Of a DNA stretch of 64,000 bases, positions 59,498 to 64,000 are shown one piece after another. Position 1 is the stretch's first letter; every line of letters begins with the position of its first letter. Origin of the DNA: JAFECT01 sp964432415 (lineage in GTDB: Bacteria > Pseudomonadota > Alphaproteobacteria > Caulobacterales > Caulobacteraceae); the NCBI GenBank assembly GCA_964432415.1, contig CAYSNW010000012.1:1-64000 (forward strand), written 5' to 3'. Below the pieces are notes generated by a model. It did no database searches and had not been told where the DNA came from. It saw only the letters and a program-made list of their open reading frames with translations. Position numbers and translations under genes: made by a program.

Positions 59498-60529
59498 CTA
59501 CTGGCTGACCATGGAGCGCCGCAGGTTGAACAGTTCGATGCGCCGCCGGCCGAAGGGATAGATGCGGGTGAACTCGTCATGGACGGCCTGCGGGGAGACC
59601 GCGGGATCGCCCGCCTTTGCGGCCACGTCCCGAAGCACCCGGGCGATGTCGCGCTCCACCGCCGCGCTTTCCACATAGGACAACAGCACGCGCCTCAGCT
59701 TGTCCTCAAGCGGCGAGCCCGCGGCCAGGCGGGGAAGGTAGGACGCCTGCATGGCCTTGGCGTGGCGTTCCATGGCGTCGGCGTCGGCCTCGACCCGGGC
59801 CGCTGCCTTGAGGATCAGCGTTCTGCTCGCGGCGCGGTCGTGGGCGGGACCATCGCGTTCGATAAGCTCGATCTCGATCGCCGCCAGGTTGGTCTGAACC
59901 GTGGCGTCGAGCAGGTCGACCTGGGGGTGATCCATGCCCTCCATCATCGCGGCCTCGCCCCGGGCCATCACATTCTCGCTGGTCAGGGCGGCGATCATCA
60001 GGTCCGGCGCGACCTTCGAGAGCTCGGCGGCCGCCGACGCGTCGCCGCCGGCGGCGCGTTCGATCAGGGCGATGGCCCGCTCCACAAGCGGGGCGCTGCT
60101 GCTCACGGCGTCAGCCATCAGCGGCGCCATGCCGGCCATGATCTCCGCGAGCCGGCGCGTCGATGCCTGCCCGGATCCGGCCGAAGGCGGCGCCGGCGGC
60201 GGCGTCCGGCGGAAGGTCTCGGCCTCCTGCTGAAGGGCGGCGTAGCGCCCCCGCAGACCCTCGGCCCAGATGTGCGCCTGGGCCGGGTCGAACGGAGACC
60301 GGCCCTCCTTGATCGCGTCGGCCGTCAGGCGCAGTTCGCCCAGCACCAGGGCCTGCTCGTGAAGCAGGGCCTGGCCTCTTGCGCCCCACCTGGCGATAGC
60401 GCCCAGATAGGCTTCCGTCCCGGACGTCGCCGGGGCGGCGACCTGCGGCGGCTCGGCCGACACGGCGTCGCAAGACGCCGACACCATGGCCGTCGCCGCC
60501 AGCACGGCGCAGATCATTCTGTTGAACAC
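59498..60529 (-). CDS. Secreted helical protein, tandem paralogue B
   Basis: The 343-residue product has a signal peptide with a lipobox-like SASC (MVSASCDAVSAE), suggesting either a lipoprotein or cleavage at VSA. The mature chain is helical. The pattern VERDIARVLRDV...DPAVSPQAVHDEFTRIYPFGRRRIELFNLRRSMV aligns with paralogue A over its last 55 residues; the rest aligns more loosely (TNLAAIEIEL versus SNLAAKELLEL). Length and order are the same. No family recognised. Confidence 0.8.
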   Translation of the reverse strand: MFNRMICAVLAATAMVSASCDAVSAEPPQVAAPATSGTEAYLGAIARWGARGQALLHEQALVLGELRLTADAIKEGRSPFDPAQAHIWAEGLRGRYAALQQEAETFRRTPPPAPPSAGSGQASTRRLAEIMAGMAPLMADAVSSSAPLVERAIALIERAAGGDASAAAELSKVAPDLMIAALTSENVMARGEAAMMEGMDHPQVDLLDATVQTNLAAIEIELIERDGPAHDRAASRTLILKAAARVEADADAMERHAKAMQASYLPRLAAGSPLEDKLRRVLLSYVESAAVERDIARVLRDVAAKAGDPAVSPQAVHDEFTRIYPFGRRRIELFNLRRSMVSQ

Positions 60530-60604
60530 GACATTTCCCCCCGCCCCGAAACGGCACCATCCGGCCCATCGGGTCCGGAGTCCACTCCTGCCCTGGCGGG
60601 GGCC

Positions 60605-61294
60605 TCAGAAATCCAGGTCGTGGTAGTGCAGCGCCGGCGCCATGCCCGGCAGGCGGTCCGACAGCAGGGGCCGGAACGAGGGCCGCGACTTGATCTTCAT
60701 GTACCAGAGCTTGGCGCCCGGGAAGTCGCCCCAGGGCACCTCGCCGAAATAGTCCAGGATCGACAGGTGGGCCGCGGCGATCAGGTCCGCGAGGCTCAGG
60801 CGCCGTCCCGCCAGCCAGTCGCCGTCGCCCAGCAGACTCTCCAGGTGCTCCATATGCCGGCGCATGGCCTCGCGCCCGGCCCTGAGCGCCGCCCCGTCGG
60901 GGGTGCCGAGGTTGAGCAGCCGCTTTTCCATCTTCTCATGCAGCAGCAGCGCATTGACCTCGAAGTCGAACTTGCGCTCGAACCACTGGATCAGCCGGCG
61001 CGCCTCGGCCCGGTTCCTGGCGCTCTTGGGCATCAGCGGCGGCTCGGCCACGCTCTCGTCGGCCCATTCGGTGATGGCGCGGGTCTCGCACAGCACCAGC
61101 GGCTCGTCCGGGTCGGCGACCATCAGGACCGGGGTCAGGCCCGAGGGGTTGAGCGCCTCGAATTCGGGATTGGGCTCCCAGTAGCGCACCACCGTCTCGC
61201 GGTAGTCCATCTTCTTCTCGCCCAGCGTCAGGCGCGCCAGCCGCGAGGCCGGGTCCATGGGGAAATGGTAGAGGGTGCGCAGGGGCTGGGTCAT
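60605..61294 (-). CDS. fzlA: GST-fold protein resembling FzlA
   Basis: This 229-residue GST-superfamily protein has N-domain TLYHFPMDPASRLARLTLGEKKMDYRE and NPSGLTPVLMVADPDEPLVLCETRAITEWADE, then a helical C-domain. The last residues HYHDLDF resemble the essential acidic C-terminus of the Caulobacter protein FzlA, which binds FtsZ and helps activate septal cell wall synthesis. Lack of the usual Ser/Tyr/Cys glutathione-activating residue cannot be judged by eye. Named by recognition; a genuine GST enzyme remains possible. It is separately transcribed from the paralogue pair. Confidence 0.65.
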   Translation of the reverse strand: MTQPLRTLYHFPMDPASRLARLTLGEKKMDYRETVVRYWEPNPEFEALNPSGLTPVLMVADPDEPLVLCETRAITEWADESVAEPPLMPKSARNRAEARRLIQWFERKFDFEVNALLLHEKMEKRLLNLGTPDGAALRAGREAMRRHMEHLESLLGDGDWLAGRRLSLADLIAAAHLSILDYFGEVPWGDFPGAKLWYMKIKSRPSFRPLLSDRLPGMAPALHYHDLDF

Positions 61295-61376
61295 GAAGGC
61301 CGGAAACGGGAACTGGCGGCAAACTGGCCCGGGATGCTTAAGGGGTCGTTTACCGCGTTCGCTTCCGCGCGAAGAT

Positions 61377-62351
61377 TCAGCTTTCGGCGTGGGCGCCCGG
61401 CGCGTGGGCGGCCGCGGTCTCGCTGAAGGCGCCGCCGTGGGGCTCGGCCCGGCCGCGCGGGTCGGGGTGGATGATGATGTCGGCGGCCGGGAACTCGGCC
61501 AGGATGCGGTTCTCCGCCGCCACCATAATCTCGTGCGCCTCCTCGAGCGTGAAGTCCGGGTCGAGATCGGCGTGCATCTGCATCAGGACGTAGGGCCCCG
61601 AAACCCGGGTGCGCAGCTGGTGCACCCCGCTGATGCGCGGATCGGCGGTGGCCAGGGCCACGATGCGGGCACGGGCCTTGGGCTCCAGCCCCTGGTCCAT
61701 CAGCTGGGCCGAGGCCTCGCGGAACACCCCGATGGCTCCCCAGATCAGCAGGGCGCCGATGATGATGCCGGCGATGGCGTCGGCGTGGGGCTGGTTCAGC
61801 CAGACCGCGATCCCGATTCCGCCGAGGCCGACGACATTGGAGGCCACGTCGGTGATGTAGTGCATGCGGTCGGCCGAGACCGCCACCGAGCCGGCGGACT
61901 TCAGCGCCCGGGTCTGGGCTGCGACCAGCAGGCCCGTCAGCACGATGGAGAGCGCCATCACCGCCAGCGCCCAGCCGCCCTGGCGCACCGCCTCGGGATG
62001 CAGCAGCCGCCAGATGCCTTCGCGGCCGATCAGGGCGCCGGTGGCGAACACCAGTCCGCCCTGGAACAGGGAGGCGAAGCCCTCCGCCTTGCCGTGGCCG
62101 AAGCGGTGCTCGGCGTCCGGCGGCTCGGCCGCGTAGCGCACCGCCCAGAAGGTGATCAGCGAGGCGATGAGGTCGAGGCCCGAGTCCGCGAGCGACGACA
62201 GCATGGCCACCGAGCCGGACAGGGTCCAGGCGACCGCCTTCATGCCGATCAGCACCACCGCGGTGATCACCGACAGCAGGGTGACCCGGCGGGTGATCGC
62301 GGCGCTGTCGGCCGGAGCGGCGGATCCGGGCTGGGCGTGAACGTGGGACAT
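61377..62351 (-). CDS. Cation diffusion facilitator family transporter
   Basis: This 324-residue inner-membrane metal:H+ antiporter has six helices (residues 25-210). Site A residues are visible in SLADSGLDLIASLITFWAVR and SADRMHYITDVASNVVGL (the DxxxD and HxxxD motifs). The C-terminal cytoplasmic domain has AHEIMVAAENRILAEFPAADIIIHPDP. The motif layout fits the FieF/YiiP (zinc, iron) group; metal choice is uncertain. Its promoter region faces the HTH-citrate synthase gene. Confidence 0.93.
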   Translation of the reverse strand: MSHVHAQPGSAAPADSAAITRRVTLLSVITAVVLIGMKAVAWTLSGSVAMLSSLADSGLDLIASLITFWAVRYAAEPPDAEHRFGHGKAEGFASLFQGGLVFATGALIGREGIWRLLHPEAVRQGGWALAVMALSIVLTGLLVAAQTRALKSAGSVAVSADRMHYITDVASNVVGLGGIGIAVWLNQPHADAIAGIIIGALLIWGAIGVFREASAQLMDQGLEPKARARIVALATADPRISGVHQLRTRVSGPYVLMQMHADLDPDFTLEEAHEIMVAAENRILAEFPAADIIIHPDPRGRAEPHGGAFSETAAAHAPGAHAES

Positions 62352-62499
62352 GGAGGGACGGCCTTCGGGGGGAGATGGGCACTCTAGCGGCTGTATGCGC
62401 CGTGCGACATCACGGCGTCCTTGCGCCGGGTCAAGTCGCCACGAAAAAGGCGCGTGTTAACCTTATCGGGTCAATCTTGATCATTCGCCACGTCAATGT

Positions 62500-63678
62500 G
62501 TGAGCTTCATGGTCCGCAGCTGGATTGCCCGCAACGAGGTCCTCGACCAGCTCGGGGTCAAGCCCCAGACGCTCTACGCCTACGTCAGCCGTGGCCGCAT
62601 CGCCTCGCGCGCCGATCCGGAAGACCCCCGCCGCAGCCTCTACGCCGCCGATGACGTGGCCCGCCTGCTGGACCGCTCCGCCAAGCATCCGCGCTCGGGC
62701 GGCGGCCCCGCCCCCCAGGCCGGACGGGGCGAGGTCGTGGTGGAGTCGGCGATCACCACCGTCTCGGGCGGGCGGCTCTGGTACCGGGGCGAGGACGCGG
62801 TCTCCCTCAGCGACACCGCCACCCTGGAACAGGTGGCCCGCCTGCTCTGGGGGGGAGCGGAAGACCCCTTCGCCGACCAGAAGCCCCGCATCGACGTCAG
62901 CTTTCCGGGCGGGCCGCGCTCGCGCGCCTTTTCCGCCCTGGCCCGGCGCGCCGAGGAAGACGCCGCCACGACGGGGCGCAGCGAACAGTCGCTCCGGCGC
63001 GAGGCCGCCTCCGCCATCAACGAACTGGTCGACGCCATCTCCGGCGGCGGGCCGCGTCTGTACCTTCACCAGCGCCTGGCGCGGGTCTGGAAGCTGGACG
63101 AGAAGGACAGCCAGCTGATCCGCCGCGCCCTGGTGCTGGCCGCCGACAGCGAGCTGAACGCCGCGACCCAGGTGGTGCGGGTCACCGCCTCGACCGGCGC
63201 CTCGCTTTCGGCCTGTGCGCTATCGGGGCTGTGCGCGCTGACCGGCCCGGCGCTGGGGGGCAAGCTGGCCCAGGTCTGGAGCCACGTCTCCGACTCCCGC
63301 CGCAGCTCCGACGCCCGCACCGCCGCGCGCCAGCGCCTGGCCCAGGGCCTGGAGATCCCGGGCTTCGGCTCGGCCGCCTTCCCCGAGGGCGATCCTCGCG
63401 CCAGGGCTCTGATCGAGGCGGCCGGCCTGCCGGAGGACCTGCTCGACATCCTGCGCGTCGGCGAGGGCCTGACCGGCATGGCGCCCAACTTCGACATGGC
63501 GCTGGCCCTGATCGCGCGGCATCTGGACCTGCCCCGTGAGGGGCCCTTCATCCTCTACGCCGTGGGCCGCTCCGTGGGCTGGCTGGCCCATGCGCTGGAA
63601 CAGGCCGCAACGGGCTCGCCGATGCGGGCCAGGTTGCGCTATGTGGGAACTGAGCCGGACATCGGGGGCGCCGGATAG
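62500..63678 (+). CDS. Helix-turn-helix/citrate-synthase-like fusion without catalytic histidines
   Basis: The product is 392 residues from GTG 62500, or 389 from ATG 62509. Residues 8-60 form a MerR-like helix-turn-helix (IARNEVLDQLGVKPQTLYAYVSRGRIASRADP, then DDVARLLDR). About 85-390 align with citrate synthase: DSELNAATQVVRVTAST, GPALGGKLAQV, PGFGSAAFPEGDPRARAL, PNFDMAL and YAVGRSVGWLAHALEQ. The histidines expected in DHELNAST, GPLHGGAN and GFGHRVY are Ser217, Leu252 and Ser291; the Asp in DPRA (298) and the Arg (357) remain. It is therefore probably not an enzyme. A ligand-sensing regulator of CoA/oxaloacetate metabolism is the likeliest role, by inference. Confidence 0.85.
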   Translation: MSFMVRSWIARNEVLDQLGVKPQTLYAYVSRGRIASRADPEDPRRSLYAADDVARLLDRSAKHPRSGGGPAPQAGRGEVVVESAITTVSGGRLWYRGEDAVSLSDTATLEQVARLLWGGAEDPFADQKPRIDVSFPGGPRSRAFSALARRAEEDAATTGRSEQSLRREAASAINELVDAISGGGPRLYLHQRLARVWKLDEKDSQLIRRALVLAADSELNAATQVVRVTASTGASLSACALSGLCALTGPALGGKLAQVWSHVSDSRRSSDARTAARQRLAQGLEIPGFGSAAFPEGDPRARALIEAAGLPEDLLDILRVGEGLTGMAPNFDMALALIARHLDLPREGPFILYAVGRSVGWLAHALEQAATGSPMRARLRYVGTEPDIGGAG

Positions 63679-63719
63679 GCCGGGCCCTGCATATCCGTAA
63701 CTAGCCGGAGTCGCTCCCC

Positions 63720-64000
63720 ATGCCCGATTGGCTGAACGCCATCATCCTCGGCGTCGTCGAGGGTCTGACCGAATTCATTCCGGTCTCCTCCACCGCGATG
63801 ATGCTGCTGACGGAAAAGGCGCTCGGCCTGCCCGCCGACCACTGGGACACCTTCACGGTGATGATCCAGCTGGGCGCGATCCTGGCGGTGGTGGCGCTGT
63901 ACTTCCAGCGGCTGTGGTCGGTGATGCTGCGCCTGCCCCACGATCCCGGTGCGCGCCGCTTCGTGCTGACCGTGCTGATCGCCTTCCTGCCGGCCATGGT
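63720..64000 (+). CDS. uppP: Undecaprenyl-diphosphatase UppP (BacA), N-terminal part
   Basis: The first 93 codons run off the window. GVVEGLTEFIPVSST is the hallmark of UppP, the integral membrane enzyme that recycles undecaprenyl diphosphate for peptidoglycan synthesis. Both active-site Glu (14 and 18) are present. The His that usually follows SSTx (His30 in E. coli) is Met27 here. Membrane helices at about 20-35, 50-62 and 75-93. ATG at 63720; 41 bases separate it from the HTH-citrate synthase-like gene, so they may share a transcript. Confidence 0.9.
   Translation, partial: MPDWLNAIILGVVEGLTEFIPVSSTAMMLLTEKALGLPADHWDTFTVMIQLGAILAVVALYFQRLWSVMLRLPHDPGARRFVLTVLIAFLPAM

Overview
The window is GC-rich, gene-dense alphaproteobacterial chromosome, almost certainly from the family Caulobacteraceae (Caulobacter or Phenylobacterium type). 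The evidence is a complete cpa/tad pilus locus in Caulobacter order (pilA-cpaA-B-C-D-E-F-tadB-tadC), TTAA-type CtrA-like boxes in front of the pilin genes, a GST-fold protein resembling the division factor FzlA, and an Lrp-type PutR divergent from putA. I see no rRNA, tRNA, CRISPR array, phage or insertion sequence.

Layout. 1-3.7 kb: end of an unknown gene, a DUF6498 membrane protein, an NlpC/P60 hydrolase, a small secreted protein and an M17 aminopeptidase. 3.8-16.7 kb: Tad/Flp pilus locus. The main operon runs leftward from two tandem Flp pilin genes through the prepilin peptidase, CpaB, secretin, CpaD, CpaE, CpaF ATPase and TadB/TadC. A TadD-like TPR gene faces it at the left end. A three-gene operon (secretin-N-domain protein and two TadE-like minor pilins) diverges at the right end. 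16.7-22.5 kb: pabB-pabC (folate), a tyrosine phosphatase, a winged-helix regulator with a membrane partner, and AMP nucleosidase. 22.6-27.9 kb: three alpha/beta hydrolases and an AsmA protein. 27.9-37.2 kb: class I ribonucleotide reductase nrdB and nrdA, separated by a GST, a CHRD protein, an MFS transporter, a MASE1 hybrid histidine kinase and an LpxR-like barrel. A pair of NrdR-like boxes precedes nrdA.

37.3-43.0 kb: PAP2 phosphatase, cation/Ca2+ antiporter, an outer-membrane-like protein, an acyl-CoA synthetase, and a YbjN/PstS-like secreted pair. 43.2-49.7 kb: putA and divergent putR, a GT4 glycosyltransferase, a HTH/DUF2975 pair, and a 38-codon putative membrane peptide. 49.7-57.1 kb: housekeeping genes rdgB, hemW, rsmI, yraN, a SirB1-like protein and gshB. 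Three unrecognised genes of different composition are inserted before gshB, each bordered by a short repeated motif. 57.3-64 kb: queG, two tandem paralogous secreted helical proteins, the FzlA-like protein, a CDF transporter, a helix-turn-helix/citrate-synthase-like fusion lacking the catalytic histidines, and the start of uppP.

The strongest candidates for new biology are the HTH-citrate synthase pseudoenzyme, the paired secreted helical proteins, the inserted three-gene patch, the 38-codon peptide and the duplicated pilins with their own promoter boxes and unequal terminators. Several intergenic regions carry structured palindromic elements (three related cacgaag/cacggaa elements, a 260-bp cruciform-like element, and shorter REP-like palindromes).
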